NCBI RefSeq assembly: GCF_963378085.1
Contig: NZ_OY726395.1
Location: 2,046,001-2,110,000, forward strand
Source: Mycolicibacterium sp. MU0050
Lineage (GTDB): Bacteria; Actinomycetota; Actinomycetes; Mycobacteriales; Mycobacteriaceae
Length of the DNA: 64,000 nucleotides
Reading direction: 5' to 3'
Made by a program: the position numbers and the translations under genes. Below are positions 22,493 through 34,048 of this stretch, piece after piece (position 1 is the first letter of the stretch; every line of letters starts with the position of its first letter). The notes below the pieces were generated by a model. The model saw only the letters and a list, made by a program, of their open reading frames with translations, was not told the origin of the DNA and made no database searches.

Positions 22493-23176
22493 TCAGGAGA
22501 TCTTGTCGCCGCGGTTGACCTGCGGCTTCGGGGCGCGCATGCGGCGCAGCTGCGAGGCGCGTCCGGCGGCGTAGAAGCCCAGCCGCCAATTGCTCTCGGT
22601 GTTGTCCGGGAACTTCTCGTCGACCGCCCGGTTGACCCGGCGGGACAGGATGACGGCGTCGACGGCCAGCGCCGCCATCAGGAGCAGCATCGCGGGGGAG
22701 ATGAAGGCCTGCACCTGCGGCGCCGCGAGCATCGAGAAGATCATGATCAGGGCGATGGGCATGAACAGGCCCAGCACGTTGTAGCGCGAGTCGACCAGGT
22801 CGCGGACGTACCGGCGGACGGGGCCCTTGTCGCGCGGCAGCAGGTAGGCCTCCTCGCCGGCCATCATCCGCTCGCGGTTCTCGTTCAGCTTGGCGCGCCG
22901 CTCCAGCCGGGCGGCCTTGCGCTCGGCCTTGGGCAGCTTGGGCCCGGCCATCTCCTTGCGGCGCTTGCGCGCCTCCGCCGTCGTCATCGGGGCGGGCGCG
23001 ACCGGCCCGCGCCGGCGGCCCTCGTCACGCTTGGGCGTGGGGCGGCCCTTGGGCGGGGTGGTCTTCGCGGCTTCGACGGTTTCGGCGTCCGCGATGTCTG
23101 AGACGGTCGACTCCGAACCGGGTTCGTCAGCCGGGTTGGTGTCGCCGTCGCCGTTCTTTCGACCCAGCAGCTTCAC
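22493..23176 (-). CDS. DUF3043 family membrane protein
   Basis: The 227-residue protein has a long charged N-terminal half rich in Lys/Arg/Glu (coiled-coil-like, residues 60-115) and two membrane helices (about 137-157 and 164-182). It matches the actinobacterial DUF3043/Rv2206 family by pattern and position; its function is unknown. GTG 23176 is chosen because TAACCT on the minus strand (23189 to 23184) lies seven bases upstream, again predicting a leaderless transcript; a longer reading to 23287 would include that box. Confidence 0.8.
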   Translation of the reverse strand: MKLLGRKNGDGDTNPADEPGSESTVSDIADAETVEAAKTTPPKGRPTPKRDEGRRRGPVAPAPMTTAEARKRRKEMAGPKLPKAERKAARLERRAKLNENRERMMAGEEAYLLPRDKGPVRRYVRDLVDSRYNVLGLFMPIALIMIFSMLAAPQVQAFISPAMLLLMAALAVDAVILSRRVNRAVDEKFPDNTESNWRLGFYAAGRASQLRRMRAPKPQVNRGDKIS

Positions 23177-23183
23177 GCCTGCC

Positions 23184-23189
23184 AGGTTA
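23184..23189 (-). promoter_or_regulatory. -10 element of a leaderless DUF3043 promoter
   Basis: TAACCT on the minus strand is followed after seven bases by GTG 23176. Confidence 0.5.
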
Positions 23190-23359
23190 CTTCGCAGCGG
23201 CCGGTGCCCGGCACGCACCCGTGACGCATCGCCGGATTGGCATGGAACTACGGGAATAGTCAGCCGAGGAGGTACCGTTAGAAACATGGGTGGTAAGTGA
23301 GGTCACCCGGCCTCACCCGCCGGTACGCAACCCCGCAAGGGAACCCGAGGGAGAAGGTA

Positions 23360-23716
23360 ATGACTGTTCAGGACGAGTCGGCGACCACCACACACGGTGT
23401 GATCCTGACCTCTGCCGCGGCCGCCAAGGCGAAGTCACTGCTCGACCAGGAGGGCCGCGACGACCTGGCACTGCGCATCGCCGTGCAGCCGGGCGGCTGC
23501 GCCGGGCTGCGGTACAACCTGTACTTCGACGACCGCACCCTCGATGGCGATCTCACCGTCGAGTTCGAGGGCATCAAGCTGACCGTCGACCGGATGAGCG
23601 CGCCGTACGTGGAGGGCGCCTCGATCGACTTCGTCGACACCATCGAGAAGCAGGGCTTCACCATCGACAACCCGCAGGCCACCGGCTCCTGCGCGTGCGG
23701 CGACTCGTTCAACTGA
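23360..23716 (+). CDS. erpA: A-type iron-sulfur cluster insertion protein (ErpA/HesB family)
   Basis: This 118-residue protein delivers Fe-S clusters to target enzymes. It has the HesB/IscA fold with three conserved cysteines: one in GGCAGLRY and two in GSCACGDSF at the C-terminus. The ATG is set by AGAAGG at 23352-23357, three bases upstream. Possible recipients in this window are LipA, which needs two 4Fe-4S clusters, and the Rieske protein QcrA; that link is inference. It corresponds to Rv2204c. Confidence 0.9.
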   Translation: MTVQDESATTTHGVILTSAAAAKAKSLLDQEGRDDLALRIAVQPGGCAGLRYNLYFDDRTLDGDLTVEFEGIKLTVDRMSAPYVEGASIDFVDTIEKQGFTIDNPQATGSCACGDSFN

Positions 23717-23729
23717 GCGAAACCGCTGA

Positions 23730-24359
23730 CTAGAAGGCCCCGGCGGTCCGCAGCACGTAGGAACACACCAGGATCTGGTTGTCGTAGCTCAGCAGTTGAG
23801 CCACGCCCTGACGTTCGGTCGGGCCGCCGCGGGTTCCGCGCGCCGGTTCGGTGCGCATGGTGAACAGCACCTGGGCGCTGTTCGGGGACGCGAATACGAT
23901 GGCGTCCACCGATGTCACCTCGGCGCTCGAGAACTGCTTCTCGAAGGCGTCGGCGGACATCTTCGCCAGCGCGTCGTCGGAGCGCCGATCCTTGACCCCC
24001 TCGTAGATCCCGCACAGCGTGTTGCGGGCGATCACTTCCAGATCCTTGTTCGACAGCGCGTCGAGGTAGGCCTGGATGGCCCGTTGCGCGCTGTCGGTGG
24101 TGATCGCGCCGCCGGCGGTCGCCGAGGACTTCTCCCCGCCGGCGAACACCAGCGCCGCCACGATGCCGGCCACCGCCGCCAATACGACGATCCCCGCGGC
24201 CAGCACGGGCCAGCGGGGCCGCTTCGGATAAGGCACCGGCTGCGGCACCGGACCCGGGAAGGCGCCGGCGGGATCGACGTAGTTGGGCCCGTAGTTGGGC
24301 GACACCGGGTACTCCCCGGAGGGGTCGTTACCCTGGTGCGGCGGATACGGGCCGGCCAT
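23730..24359 (-). CDS. Membrane-anchored protein with Pro/Tyr/Gly-rich N-terminus (Rv2203-like)
   Basis: This 209-residue protein has a cytosolic Pro/Tyr/Gly-rich N-terminus (1-45), one membrane helix (about 50-73) and an extracytoplasmic domain with two cysteines (NTLCGIYEG and ILVCSYVL) that could form a disulfide. The exported half looks like the DUF4878/NTF2-like lumazine-binding group common in mycobacteria, with residues such as AIQAYLDALSNKD. No function is known. GAGGGAAAG precedes the ATG. It converges with erpA, 13 bases away. Confidence 0.75.
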   Translation of the reverse strand: MAGPYPPHQGNDPSGEYPVSPNYGPNYVDPAGAFPGPVPQPVPYPKRPRWPVLAAGIVVLAAVAGIVAALVFAGGEKSSATAGGAITTDSAQRAIQAYLDALSNKDLEVIARNTLCGIYEGVKDRRSDDALAKMSADAFEKQFSSAEVTSVDAIVFASPNSAQVLFTMRTEPARGTRGGPTERQGVAQLLSYDNQILVCSYVLRTAGAF

Positions 24360-24541
24360 GGCTTTCCCTCCCAGGCTGTGCGTGAAGTCGGGCTAGCGGG
24401 AACGTCGGTCGAGCCATTCCGCGCCAACGGAACTGCCCTTACAGCGTGTCAGTCACGCTCTGTTAGGCAGGTTATCGCAACGTGGCGCCGGCCAACGCGC
24501 CCCCGGCTGCCGTTAGGCTTGGCGAGTTCGACAAACGATGA

Positions 24542-25531
<990 letters not shown>

Positions 25532-25537
25532 CCGCGA

Positions 25538-27475
25538 CTACAGCTCGACGGGGTAGGTCGGCTCGCTGATCTGCGGGCTGATCGACTCCTCGACGAAGAT
25601 CGCGTGCCAGAGCATGAAGATCAGCACGGTCCACAACCGCCGGCTGTGATCGCTGATGCCGGTGCGGTGTTCGTCGAGCATCCGGCGGACCGCGGCGCGG
25701 TCGATGAACTGATCTGTCTGCGAGCGCTCGATCATCTGGTACGCCCAGTCCAGCAGCTCGCCGGCCCGTAGCCAGTGCCGGATGGGTACCGGGAAGCCCA
25801 GCTTGGCCCGGTTCAGCACGTGCGCGGGCACGATGGGCTCCAGCGCCCGCCGCAGCGCGTACTTGGTGGTGGTCCGGGTGATCTTCTGCTCCAGCGGAAG
25901 CCGGGAGGCGACCGCGAACACCTCGGGGTCAAGGAACGGCACCCGCAGCTCCAGGGAATTGGCCATGGTCATCTTGTCGGCCTTGACCAGGATGTCGCCG
26001 CGCAGCCAGGTGAACAGGTCGATGTGCTGCATCCGCGCCACCGGGTCCCAGCCCGCCGATTCGGCGTAGATGGGCGCGGTGACGTCGGTGTGCACCCACT
26101 GTTCCTGGAATCCGGGCAGCACGGCGCGCAGTTGCGCATCGTTGAAGCTGCGGGCGTTGCCGTAGTAGCGCTCTTCGAGCGTGAGCGAACCCCGGTGCAG
26201 CAGGCTCTTGCCGCGCATGCCGTCGGGCAGCGGCCGCGACAGCTTGCCGACCGAGCGCCGCAGCCGGGCGGGGAAGTAGTCGAACGGTCGCAGCGACAAC
26301 GGTTCCCGGTAGATGGTGTATCCGCCGAACAGCTCGTCGGCGCCCTCCCCGGACAGCACCACCTTCACGTGCTTACGCGCCTCGCGGGCGATGAAGAACA
26401 ACGGGACCAGCGCCGGGTCGGCCACCGGTTCGTCGAGATACCAGACGATCTCCGGCAGTGCCTCGACGAATTCGGCCGCGCTGACCACCTTGGTCACGTG
26501 TCGGGCGCCGATCGCCTCGGCCGAGGCGACGGCCACGTCCACCTCGGAGAAACCCTCGCGCTCGAAGCCGGTGGTGAAGGTGATCAGCCGCGGGTTGTGG
26601 CGGATGGCCAGTGCGGCGATCGCGGTCGAGTCGATGCCGCCGGAGAGAAACGCGCCCACGGTGACGTCCGCGCGCATGTGCTTGGCCACCGAGTCCTCCA
26701 GGACGGCGGTGATCTCGTCGTAGCGGGCCTGGGCGTCCTCCCGCCGGGCACCGAACGGCACGGGGGCGAACCGCGGCACGAAGTAGCGCGTCACCTCCGG
26801 CGCGGCCCCGGGGCGCAGCCGCGCATAACAGCCGGACTCCAGCCGGCGTATCCCGCGGTGCAGGGTCTCGGGCTCCGGGACGTACTGCAGCACGGTGTAG
26901 TGCTGCAGGGCGCGTTCATCGATGTCGGTGTCGAGGCCCAGCGGGTCGGCAAGGTCCAGCAGGCACTTCTTCTCGCTGGCGAAGGCGGTGCCGCCCGGGC
27001 CGGTCGCCATGAACAGCGGCTTGATCCCGAAGGGGTCGCGCGCGCAGAACAGCTCCTCGGCGACGGTGTCCCAGAGCGTGAAGGCGAACATGCCGCGCAG
27101 CCGGTTCAGGGCCTGCGGGCCCCAATGGTGATAGGCCGCGACGATGGCCTCCCCGTCGCCCTCGGTGGCGAAGACCGCGCCGTGCTCGGCGCGCAGCTCG
27201 GCGCGCAGCTCCAGGTAGTTGTAGATCTCACCGTTGAACACCAGCACGTAGCGGTCGGGTGTCTCCGGCGGTCCCCAGCGCAGCGGCTGATGGCTGTGGG
27301 CGATGTCGATGATCGACAGCCGGTTGAACCCGAGCACCACCCGCTCGTCGGACCAGGTTCCGGGCTCGTCGGGACCGCGGTGCCGCATCAGGTGTGACGC
27401 GCCCGCGACAGCTTCAACGATTTCGCTGGTGACGGACCGATCCGGGTCGCACACCAGGGCAAGCAGTCCGCACAT
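25538..27475 (-). CDS. asnB: Asparagine synthetase (glutamine-hydrolysing)
   Basis: This 645-residue enzyme makes asparagine from aspartate, ATP and glutamine amide. It begins MCGLLALV, so Cys2 becomes the N-terminal nucleophile of the class II glutamine amidotransferase domain; this fixes the start at 27475 rather than 27484. The synthetase domain contains the PPi loop [14 protein letters not shown] and the [12 protein letters not shown] segment. In M. tuberculosis this gene also influences amidation of cell-wall meso-DAP, and its neighbours here are likewise envelope and respiratory genes. Confidence 0.95.
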   Translation of the reverse strand: MCGLLALVCDPDRSVTSEIVEAVAGASHLMRHRGPDEPGTWSDERVVLGFNRLSIIDIAHSHQPLRWGPPETPDRYVLVFNGEIYNYLELRAELRAEHGAVFATEGDGEAIVAAYHHWGPQALNRLRGMFAFTLWDTVAEELFCARDPFGIKPLFMATGPGGTAFASEKKCLLDLADPLGLDTDIDERALQHYTVLQYVPEPETLHRGIRRLESGCYARLRPGAAPEVTRYFVPRFAPVPFGARREDAQARYDEITAVLEDSVAKHMRADVTVGAFLSGGIDSTAIAALAIRHNPRLITFTTGFEREGFSEVDVAVASAEAIGARHVTKVVSAAEFVEALPEIVWYLDEPVADPALVPLFFIAREARKHVKVVLSGEGADELFGGYTIYREPLSLRPFDYFPARLRRSVGKLSRPLPDGMRGKSLLHRGSLTLEERYYGNARSFNDAQLRAVLPGFQEQWVHTDVTAPIYAESAGWDPVARMQHIDLFTWLRGDILVKADKMTMANSLELRVPFLDPEVFAVASRLPLEQKITRTTTKYALRRALEPIVPAHVLNRAKLGFPVPIRHWLRAGELLDWAYQMIERSQTDQFIDRAAVRRMLDEHRTGISDHSRRLWTVLIFMLWHAIFVEESISPQISEPTYPVEL

Positions 27476-27654
27476 TGTCGGCAAGTATGCCGCACTCCGA
27501 GGCCCGGTATCCAGGCAGGACCGACGACGCGTGGGCCCGATGGGGTAGGTGTGTCGTGCCCGGTGAAGGGGCGTGGTCTACGCTGCGTAGTATTCGATTC
27601 GCGACGCGTGCGTATGCGATTGGATTGACACGAACTCATACAGGAGGCACCGAC

Positions 27655-28710
27655 GTGAAAACCCGCGGGCAGGCCTTGTCACAAGGTCGTTCTCGTCGGT
27701 TCCGGACGGTGGGTCTGGCGGCGACGCTGGGCCTACTGGCGGTCACCCTGAGCGGCTGCAGTTGGCAGGACGTCATCGGTCTGGGCTGGCCCAAGGGCAT
27801 CACCCCCGAGGCGCACGCCAACTACAACCTGTGGATCGGCTCGGTCATCACGGCGTTTGTGGTCGGCGGCATCGTCTACGTGCTGCTGTTCTGGACGTCG
27901 CTGTTCCACCGTAAGAAGGACACCGACACCGATTTCCCCCGCCAGTTCGGCTACAACATGCCGCTGGAACTGATGCTGACGGTCATCCCGTTCCTGATCA
28001 TCTCGGTGCTGTTCTACTACACCGTGGTGGTGCAGGAGAAGATCATGAACATCGACCCGAACCCCGAGGTCGTGGTCGACGTCACCGCCTTCCAGTGGAA
28101 CTGGAAGTTCGGCTACCAGAGCATCAACTTCGCCGACGGCACCTACAGCTACGAAGGCGCGGACGAGGAGCGCAAGCAGGCCGTGCTGTCCCAGCCGGAC
28201 AGCGACGGTGAGGACGGGCACAAGACCCGCGGTGCGATCGCCGGCCTGAACCCCGAGGACCGCTCCTACCTCAACTACAACGAGGTCGAGACGCTGGGCA
28301 CCAGCGAGGAGATCCCGGTGCTGGTGCTGCCCGTCGGCAAGCGGATCGAGTTCCAGATCGCCTCGTCCGACGTGATCCACGCGTTCTGGGTGCCGGAGTT
28401 CCTGTTCAAGCGGGACGTGATGCCCAACCCGGTGCAGAACAACTCGCAGCACATTTTCCAGGTCAGCGAGATCACCAAGACCGGTGCGTTCGTCGGGCGC
28501 TGCGCGGAGATGTGCGGCACCTTCCACGCGATGATGAACTTCGAGGTGCGGGTCGTGGAGCCGAACGACTTCAAGGCCTACATGCAGCAGCGCATCGAGG
28601 GTAAGTCCAACGCCCAGGCGCTGCAGGCGATCAACCAGCCACCGTTGGCCGTCACCACCCAGCCGTTCGAGACGCGGCGCGGTGAGTTGGCAGCCGGACC
28701 GCGCAACTAA
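27655..28710 (+). CDS. ctaC: Cytochrome c oxidase subunit II (aa3 type)
   Basis: This 351-residue lipoprotein subunit carries the CuA centre of the aa3 oxidase. A signal sequence ends in the lipobox LSGC (about residues 33-36), followed by two membrane helices and an exported cupredoxin domain with HAFWVPEF and [12 protein letters not shown], which supply the CuA ligands. It has the actinobacterial insertion between strands (about residues 165-210). GTG 27655 is fixed by AGGAGG at 27642-27647; longer in-frame readings lack a signal peptide at the front. ctaF follows 18 bases later. Confidence 0.96.
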   Translation: MKTRGQALSQGRSRRFRTVGLAATLGLLAVTLSGCSWQDVIGLGWPKGITPEAHANYNLWIGSVITAFVVGGIVYVLLFWTSLFHRKKDTDTDFPRQFGYNMPLELMLTVIPFLIISVLFYYTVVVQEKIMNIDPNPEVVVDVTAFQWNWKFGYQSINFADGTYSYEGADEERKQAVLSQPDSDGEDGHKTRGAIAGLNPEDRSYLNYNEVETLGTSEEIPVLVLPVGKRIEFQIASSDVIHAFWVPEFLFKRDVMPNPVQNNSQHIFQVSEITKTGAFVGRCAEMCGTFHAMMNFEVRVVEPNDFKAYMQQRIEGKSNAQALQAINQPPLAVTTQPFETRRGELAAGPRN

Positions 28711-28728
28711 GGGACGAGGGAACGCCTC

Positions 28729-29148
28729 ATGCATATCGAATCCAGGTTGTTCGAGATCCTCACCGCGTTCTTCGTGGTGACCACCGTGGTCTACGCCGTG
28801 CTGACGGCCATGTACGCCGACGGCGGCGTCGAATGGGCGGGCACCACCGCGCTGGCGCTGTCCGGCGGATTGTGCCTGATCATCGGCACGTTCTTCCGGT
28901 TCGTGGCCCGCCGGTTGGACACCCGGCCCGAGGACTACGAGGACGCCGAGATCAGCGATGGCGCCGGCGAGCTGGGTTTCTTCCCTCCGCAGAGCTGGTG
29001 GCCGGTGTCGCTGGCGCTGTGCGCCTCGGTGACCGCGGTCGGGGTGGCCCTGTACCTGCCGTGGCTGATCTTCGCCGGCTTCACCTTCGTGATCATGGCG
29101 GCCGGCGGCTGGGTCTGGGAGTTCTACCTGAAGCCCGAAAAGCACTGA
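28729..29148 (+). CDS. ctaF: Cytochrome c oxidase subunit IV (CtaF)
   Basis: This 139-residue protein has four predicted membrane helices and matches the actinobacterial cytochrome c oxidase polypeptide 4 (Rv2199c): [17 protein letters not shown] at the start and [14 protein letters not shown] at the end. It is a small structural subunit of the bcc-aa3 supercomplex. The ATG lies 18 bases after ctaC with GAGGGA upstream, so both are probably cotranscribed. Confidence 0.93.
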   Translation: MHIESRLFEILTAFFVVTTVVYAVLTAMYADGGVEWAGTTALALSGGLCLIIGTFFRFVARRLDTRPEDYEDAEISDGAGELGFFPPQSWWPVSLALCASVTAVGVALYLPWLIFAGFTFVIMAAGGWVWEFYLKPEKH

Positions 29149-29307
29149 CCCCGCACACCCCGCGGCCTTAGGTCACAATCGTGGTGCGACACGGCGTGCC
29201 GCTGAACTGTGGCGCCGGTTCGACGCCCTCGGTTGGGTAGTGTGACCGAGGCGCAAACGAACGGTTGTGCCCGTCGCGGGTGATCTAGTCGAGAAGGACA
29301 GGCGAAG

Positions 29308-30183
29308 ATGAGCGGGCCGAATTCTCCGGAACCGGAGTCTCCGGACGACCCGGGCGGCCTTCCCGGTACGGAGGGGCCGACCGAGAGCTACAGCTCAGAC
29401 GAGGTGGCGCCGGGGGAGTTCCCGTCGCAGGCCTATTCCGCGCCGGAATCCGAGCAGTTCATGTCCGGGCCGTACGTGCCCGTCGACGCCGGTCTCTACG
29501 ACTACGACAGCTACGACGCAACCGAACTCGTCCGCGACGAGGCGCCGCCGCGCTGGCCGTGGGTGGTCGGCGTCACCGCGATCATCGCGGCCATCGCCCT
29601 GGTGGTCTCGGTGTCCCTGCTGGTGAGCAGCACCGACACCGACACGCTGGCGACCCCGCAGACCTCCACGTCCACCACGCCCCCGGTGCAGGACGAGATC
29701 ACCACGCCGGAGCCGCCACCGCCGCCCCCGCCACCCAGCGAGGAGCCGCCCCCGCCGCCTCCGCCGCCGCCACCACCCCCGCCGCCGGAAACCGTCACCG
29801 TGGTTCCGGAGCCGCCGCCGCCCCCGCCGCCTCCACCGAGCGAGGAGCCGCCCCCGCCGCCGGCCACGACGACGGCGGAGCCGCCGCCACCGACCACCAC
29901 GACCCGCAGCGGCCCCCGCCAGGTCACCTACTCGGTGACCGGCACCAAGGCGCCGGGCGACATCATCTCGGTGACCTACGTGGACGCCTCGGGCCGTCGT
30001 CGCACGCAACGCAACGTGTACATCCCGTGGTCGCTGACCGTCACCCCCATCTCGCAGTCCGAGGTCGGTTCGGTGCAGGCCTCCAGCCTGTTCCTGGTCA
30101 GCCAGTTGAACTGCTCGATCACCACCAGTGACGGCACGGTGCTGTCGTCGAATTCCGGCAACGCGGCGCAGACGAGCTGCTGA
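29308..30183 (+). CDS. mmpS3: MmpS3-like membrane protein with polyproline stalk
   Basis: This 291-residue protein has an acidic cytosolic N-terminus (1-80), a membrane helix (about 84-107), an extracytoplasmic proline-rich stalk (about 135-195, long Pro runs broken by SEEPP and ETVTVVPE), and a C-terminal MmpS domain (205-291) with [20 protein letters not shown] and two cysteines (LNCS, QTSC). MmpS proteins usually assist MmpL transporters, but mmpS3 has no mmpL beside it; recent work links MmpS3 to mycobacterial growth and envelope assembly. AGAAGGA precedes the ATG. Confidence 0.92.
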   Translation: MSGPNSPEPESPDDPGGLPGTEGPTESYSSDEVAPGEFPSQAYSAPESEQFMSGPYVPVDAGLYDYDSYDATELVRDEAPPRWPWVVGVTAIIAAIALVVSVSLLVSSTDTDTLATPQTSTSTTPPVQDEITTPEPPPPPPPPSEEPPPPPPPPPPPPPPETVTVVPEPPPPPPPPPSEEPPPPPATTTAEPPPPTTTTRSGPRQVTYSVTGTKAPGDIISVTYVDASGRRRTQRNVYIPWSLTVTPISQSEVGSVQASSLFLVSQLNCSITTSDGTVLSSNSGNAAQTSC

Positions 30184-30200
30184 GGGGTATCCGAGACGCC

Positions 30201-30791
30201 ATGAGTAGCGACCTGTTCCGTTCTCCCGAGGCCGTCGACCGGTCCCTCATGGTGGCCTGCGCCGTGGTGTGGCTGCTGGTGCTGGGCCTGTTCGTCGCCG
30301 CCGGCGTGGCGCTGGCCGACCTTGGGCAGAGCAGTGCGCAGAGTTCCTCCGGCGATGGGACTCCCTGGCTGCTCTACACGGTGATCGGGGTGTCGGCCGC
30401 GGTGATCGTGGCCGCGGTGCCGCTGTTGCTGCGGGCCCGCAACGCCGGTGGAGCTGCGTCGTCGTCGTCGGCCCCGGCCTCGCCGGCACCGGCCCGACCG
30501 GCCGCCGCGGCGCGCGCCGCAGCGCCCATGGCCGCGACCGCGCGACTGCGCCCCGGCGCGCCGAATGCCGCTGTGTTGGACCGGATCTGGCTGCGTTGCG
30601 GGCTGGCAGTGTTGACCGCCACGGGGGCGGCCCTGTGCGCCGTCGCCATCGCCACGCACCTGATGGCCGTCGATTCCGTGGTGGCGTCCTGGGTGCTCTA
30701 CGGGGTGGCCGCGGTGATCACCGTCGGGATGGTCGCCATCCCGCTGTACTTCCTGCGTGAACTGCGGGCCCAGGTGGAACCCGCAGCGTAG
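30201..30791 (+). CDS. DUF2561 family membrane protein
   Basis: This 196-residue protein has four membrane helices (about 14-36, 57-79, 130-155 and 162-186) and an Ala/Pro-rich loop in the middle. It matches Rv2197c by position (after mmpS3) and by topology. The function is unknown. ATG 30201 begins 17 bases after the mmpS3 stop, so it is likely the last gene of the ctaC-ctaF-mmpS3 unit. Confidence 0.82.
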   Translation: MSSDLFRSPEAVDRSLMVACAVVWLLVLGLFVAAGVALADLGQSSAQSSSGDGTPWLLYTVIGVSAAVIVAAVPLLLRARNAGGAASSSSAPASPAPARPAAAARAAAPMAATARLRPGAPNAAVLDRIWLRCGLAVLTATGAALCAVAIATHLMAVDSVVASWVLYGVAAVITVGMVAIPLYFLRELRAQVEPAA

Positions 30792-31190
30792 CGAGGGGCA
30801 GCGTCGGTAAGCGGTCTCACCGAGACCCGGACGTCGATCGCCCAGCTGGCCGGCAGTGCCGCCGGCGCGCCACCCTCGTCCCCGTCGTGCGGGTGGCCAC
30901 CACCGTCTCGCTGGCCACCGGCGGCTCGCCGGTGAGCTGTCGGCTTGGACTCGTATCCGCGTGGCTGGTGCTGGGGGAGGGGAGACCTCGCTGATCCTCA
31001 CCCCTCGGCGCGGCCCCTGCGGTACCAATCCAACCCGGAGCATTTGTCGGCGGTGTTCGCTGCCGAGTTCGCGCTGTCTCTCGCCTGCTTCATCGCCGTC
31101 CGCTTGGTGGCCGGCTCGGCGCTACGCGCCGGACGACCCGTGGCTGTGGTCGACGCCGCCGTCGGTGGACGCGTGGCAGTACCGAAAAGT
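30792..31190. other. Gene-free gap with coding-like remnants
   Basis: About 400 bases separate the DUF2561 stop from the terminator shared with qcrB. No intact gene was accepted. Two stretches look like coding sequence with high GC at third positions, in different frames on the plus strand: about 30812-30991 and about 31018-31185 (the latter reads like a membrane helix, LSAVFAAEFALSLACFIAVR). They may be remains of a frameshifted small gene, but no start or family is convincing. Confidence 0.3.
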
Positions 31191-31226
31191 CAGGGCCGTC
31201 ACCGGATTTCTCCGGTGACGGCCCTG
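31191..31226 (-). terminator. Strong terminator after qcrB
   Basis: A perfect 16-bp stem (31191-31206 with 31211-31226) closes a four-base loop. On the minus strand it is followed by CTTTT. It lies 25 bases beyond the qcrB stop and also faces the convergent DUF2561 gene. Confidence 0.88.
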
Positions 31227-31250
31227 AACCGTTGGTGCTGTGGACGGTGG

Positions 31251-32900
31251 CTAGCGGTGTCCGTCGGACCCGTCGCCGTTGCCGCCGTGCTCGCGATCCT
31301 GGTACTCCTTGAGCGCGGTCAGTGCCCGGTGCTCGGAGGCGTGCGCGGCCGCCCCGAGCGCCTGATGCTCTTCGAGCGGATCCGGTGTCAGGAAGCTGCC
31401 CGAACCCGGTTCGCCGGCGGCGCCCAGCTTGTTCATCTTCTTCGGAATCGCCGCACCCTCGTACTCGAGCGGGATCGGGTGACCGTGCTCGTCGACGGGG
31501 CCCAGCGGCTGGTGCAGCTCGATGTAGGCACCGTGCGGCAGCCGCTTGATGATGCCGGTCTCGATGCCGTGCTCGAGGACCGCACGGTCGCTGCGCTGCA
31601 GGGCGATGGCCCACCGGTAGGCGATGAAGAAGATCAGCGGCGGCAGCACCACCGCGCCGATGCGACCGATCCAGGTGGTCGCGTTCAGCGAGATGTGGAA
31701 CTTCAGCGCAATGACGTCGTTCATCGCCGAGAAGGTCAGCACCATGTACAGCGCAATGGCCATCGCGCCGATGCCGGTGCGCACCGGAGCGTCCCGCGGC
31801 CGCTGCAGCAGGTTGTGGTGCGCATCGTCGCCGGTGAACTTCTTCTCCAGGTACGGCCACGCGATCAGCAGCATGAACACCAGGCCCATGCCCAGCGCCA
31901 CCCAGGTGGAGGCGGGGATGGTGTAGTTGCCCGGGTACAGCTCCCAGTTCGGGAAGATACGCGCCAGGCCCTCGGTCCACATCATGTAGAAGTCCGGCTG
32001 GCTACCCGCGGAGATCTGCGATGGGCGATACGGGCCGAGGTTCCAGATCGGGTTGATCTGCAGCAGGCCACCCATCAGGCCGAGAACGCCGACCGTCATG
32101 GCGAAGAACGCACCCGACTTGACCGCGAACACCGGCATGACCCGCACGCCGACGACGTTCTTCTCGGTACGTCCGGGGCCGGGGAACTGGGTGTGCTTCT
32201 GGAACCAGACCAGGGCCATGTGGGCACCGATGAGGGCCAGCATGATGCCCGGCAGCAACAGGATGTGCAGCGCGTACATCCGCGGGATGATGATCTCGCC
32301 GGGGAAGTCACCGCCGAACAGGGCCCAGTGCAGCCAGGTGCCGATCACCGGCATGCCCAGGGTGATCGACGAGAAGGAAGCGCGCAGGCCGGTCCCGGAC
32401 AGCAGTTCGTCGGGCAGCGTGTAGCCGAAGAAGCCCTCGAACATCGCCAGGATCAGCAGCAACGAGCCGATCACCCAGTTCGCCTCGCGCGGCCGGCGGA
32501 ACGCGCCGGTGAAGAAGATGCGCGCCAGGTGCACCATGATCGACGCGGCGAACAGCAGCGCGGCCCAGTGGTGGATCTGGCGGACGAACAGTCCGCCGCG
32601 GACCTCGAAGCTGATGTTCAGCGCGGTCTCGTAGGCGCGGGACATCTCGACGCCGCGCAGCGGCTGGTACACGCCGTCGTACACGACGTGCGCCATCGAG
32701 GGATCGAAGAACAGCGTCAGGTAGACGCCGGTGATCAGCAGGACGATGAAGCTGTACAACGCGATCTCACCCAGCAGGAAGGACCAGTGCGTGGGGAAGA
32801 CCTTGTTGAGGACGCCGCGTCGCATGGCTGCCGACGGGTGGTAACGGGAGTCAATCGCGTCGCCCTGCTTGGCGATCACCTCACCGAGTTTCGGACTCAT
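31251..32900 (-). CDS. qcrB: Cytochrome bc1 (bcc) complex cytochrome b subunit
   Basis: The 549-residue menaquinol-oxidising subunit has eight or more membrane helices, heme-binding histidine pairs (for example in [20 protein letters not shown]), and a long hydrophilic C-terminal extension typical of actinobacteria. It is the target of bcc inhibitors such as telacebec in M. tuberculosis. ATG 32900 overlaps the qcrA stop (ATGA). It is the last gene of ctaE-qcrC-qcrA-qcrB, ending at the perfect hairpin 31191-31226. Confidence 0.97.
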   Translation of the reverse strand: MSPKLGEVIAKQGDAIDSRYHPSAAMRRGVLNKVFPTHWSFLLGEIALYSFIVLLITGVYLTLFFDPSMAHVVYDGVYQPLRGVEMSRAYETALNISFEVRGGLFVRQIHHWAALLFAASIMVHLARIFFTGAFRRPREANWVIGSLLLILAMFEGFFGYTLPDELLSGTGLRASFSSITLGMPVIGTWLHWALFGGDFPGEIIIPRMYALHILLLPGIMLALIGAHMALVWFQKHTQFPGPGRTEKNVVGVRVMPVFAVKSGAFFAMTVGVLGLMGGLLQINPIWNLGPYRPSQISAGSQPDFYMMWTEGLARIFPNWELYPGNYTIPASTWVALGMGLVFMLLIAWPYLEKKFTGDDAHHNLLQRPRDAPVRTGIGAMAIALYMVLTFSAMNDVIALKFHISLNATTWIGRIGAVVLPPLIFFIAYRWAIALQRSDRAVLEHGIETGIIKRLPHGAYIELHQPLGPVDEHGHPIPLEYEGAAIPKKMNKLGAAGEPGSGSFLTPDPLEEHQALGAAAHASEHRALTALKEYQDREHGGNGDGSDGHR

Positions 32901-34048
32901 GATTTGCGCTCCCAGAAGGCCGGACCGACAGGTTCGATGAAGTCACCATTGGCCACCAGGTAGCCCTCGGTGTTGATCGTGATGGGCAACTGTGCCAGCG
33001 CCCGCGCCGCCGGACCGAACGTCGGCCGAGCGAACTCCAGGGCGTCGAACTGCGACTGGTGGCAGGGGCACAGGATGCGGTAGGTCTGCTGCTCGTACAG
33101 CGACGAGGGGCAGCCCAGATGCGAGCACACCTTGGTGTACGCGAACAGGTCGCCGAAGTTGAAGCTCTCCTGCCCCTGCCGTTTGACCACTCGGCCCATG
33201 TCCTGGGCCTTGATGCGGATGAGCATGACCGGGTTACGGACGCCCATCTGGATCTCGGTCATCCGGTGATGCGACTCGACGGTGGTGCCGTCGCCGTCGG
33301 AATCCCGCAGCGGGAACACGGTTTCCATGCCGCCGGCGTCGATGTCCTCCGGACGCACCTTCACGAAGGGGGAGTGGCTGTCGCCGGTCGCGCGGGCGAG
33401 GTAGATCGTTTCGCCGTGGTAGCGCGGGGTCCAGCCGGAGGTCCACAGGACCGCCTTCTTGCCCTCCGCGGTCGGTACGACGGGCTTCCAGGGGTTCTTG
33501 ATCAACCCGCCGGCGAACGCCACCAACGTACCGAGACCGAAGGCGCCCAGGCCGAGGCCCAACGAGGCGCCGATCATCTTGCGGCGCTTGATCGTCGAGC
33601 CCTCGAAGGCGTCGGTGAGGTTGGCCGCGATGGTCTTGCGATCGAACTCCGAGGACGGACCGTCGTGCCGGTCCTGGATGGTGATCTCTTGCGGGATGAA
33701 CTTCTTCTGGAAGAGCACGGCGCCGATGCCGATCGCCAGGATCGACAGACCGAAGGTCAGGCCGTACATCGGGGTGGCCAGGTTGTACCACCAGCTGTCG
33801 GGATCGAATTCCCAAGGCCAGAACAGGAATACCAACAGCAGGGCCAGGCCGGACAGGCCGCCGAGCAGTAGCCAACCGGCCACCGTGCGTTCGGCGCGCT
33901 TCTCGGCGCGGGTGCCCTCGATCGGCCAGCGCGGTTCCTTGAAGACGATGTCGACACCGTCTTGCTTGCCGCCCAGCGCGAGCAGTTCTTCTCGCGACAT
34001 CGCCGCCAACTGTTCGTCGGTGGGTTTCGCGTCTTGGTTATCGGTCAT
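32897..34048 (-). CDS. qcrA: Rieske iron-sulfur subunit of the bcc complex
   Basis: This 383-residue protein has an actinobacterial N-terminal part with three membrane helices and a C-terminal Rieske domain with the 2Fe-2S ligands in [10 protein letters not shown] and [10 protein letters not shown]. It passes electrons from menaquinol to QcrC. The start is placed at ATG 34048, which overlaps the qcrC stop (ATGA), the same coupling as qcrA-qcrB; GTG 34066 in frame would add six residues. Confidence 0.96.
   Translation of the reverse strand: MTDNQDAKPTDEQLAAMSREELLALGGKQDGVDIVFKEPRWPIEGTRAEKRAERTVAGWLLLGGLSGLALLLVFLFWPWEFDPDSWWYNLATPMYGLTFGLSILAIGIGAVLFQKKFIPQEITIQDRHDGPSSEFDRKTIAANLTDAFEGSTIKRRKMIGASLGLGLGAFGLGTLVAFAGGLIKNPWKPVVPTAEGKKAVLWTSGWTPRYHGETIYLARATGDSHSPFVKVRPEDIDAGGMETVFPLRDSDGDGTTVESHHRMTEIQMGVRNPVMLIRIKAQDMGRVVKRQGQESFNFGDLFAYTKVCSHLGCPSSLYEQQTYRILCPCHQSQFDALEFARPTFGPAARALAQLPITINTEGYLVANGDFIEPVGPAFWERKS

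Noticed and set aside
29700..29890. Polyproline DNA repeat in mmpS3 as a possible mobile or regulatory repeat
   Set aside because: It encodes the extracytoplasmic stalk in frame and is typical of MmpS3; low complexity explains it.
30945..32963. 672-codon plus-strand frame across qcrB
   Set aside because: It is the shadow of qcrB; only the short part before 31190 has any independent interest.
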